The position numbers were made by a program, and so were the translations under genes. A stretch of 64,000 nt of DNA from Phlebopus portentosus (Eukaryota; Basidiomycota; Agaricomycetes; Boletales; Boletinellaceae), in contig JAYXKI010000012.1 in the NCBI GenBank assembly GCA_037892935.1, positions 930,001-994,000 on the forward strand, read 5' to 3'. Within the stretch, counting starts at the first letter, position 1. Each line of letters begins with the position of its first letter. Below, piece by piece: positions 63,948 to 64,000 of this stretch. The notes beneath the pieces were generated by a model. The model did not search any database and had not been told where the DNA came from. It saw nothing but the letters and a program-made list of their open reading frames with translations.

Positions 63948-64000
63948 ACTAGTGGATGTTCGAATTTCCTTCTGATGGATGAGAAAGTCGAAGCCAAATG

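Overview
This window reads as nuclear DNA of a filamentous basidiomycete, most likely an Agaricomycete. The genes are intron-dense, with introns of about 45-70 bp, GT-AG borders and many short exons. The content fits: hydrophobins, fungalysin (M36), a GH10 xylanase, DUF6533-type membrane proteins, TPR-CHAT proteins and a C2-NACHT-WD40 NLR-like gene. No viral, organellar or bacterial segment was recognised. Layout, 0-28 kb: histone H4 (5 exons); a C2H2 zinc-finger factor; a decayed class I hydrophobin; a SulP/STAS/cNMP-type vacuolar transporter (Vsb1 type); a 1477-aa DH-PH RhoGEF; a truncated hydrophobin; a 1063-aa protein with repeated dsRBD-like modules; the 25-kDa subunit of cleavage factor Im; a Rab18-type GTPase; and O-acetylhomoserine sulfhydrylase. 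Most of this is conserved housekeeping sequence. Layout, 28-38 kb: a secreted BNR-repeat protein, a fungalysin and a GH10 xylanase form a run of secreted proteins. They are followed by the divergent pair Dap1-like haem protein and NC2-alpha. Layout, 38-50 kb: a TPR-CHAT (caspase-like fold) gene with one frameshift, a truncated second CHAT copy, a 220-bp Tc1/mariner-type MITE, and an NLR (C2-NACHT-WD40) riddled with stops and frameshifts. This looks like a decaying self/non-self or cell-death type locus. Layout, 50-64 kb: a roughly 2.5-kb segmental duplication (copies near 49.8-52.3 and 56.9-59.6 kb, plus a small relic at 56.45 kb). It carries a DUF6533-type membrane protein and a previously unremarked ~99-aa gene. 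The copies flank a 1011-aa Scm3/HJURP-like centromere protein. Then come a 639-bp non-autonomous hAT element with a perfect 8-bp target duplication and dense CGTATACGG palindromes, a 169-aa unknown gene, and an intact 235-aa hydrophobin with a mucin-like N-terminal stalk. Exon models were built by hand from splice signals, phase and protein conservation. Total coding length came out divisible by three for nearly all models whose exons were fully placed; those cases are stated in the entries.
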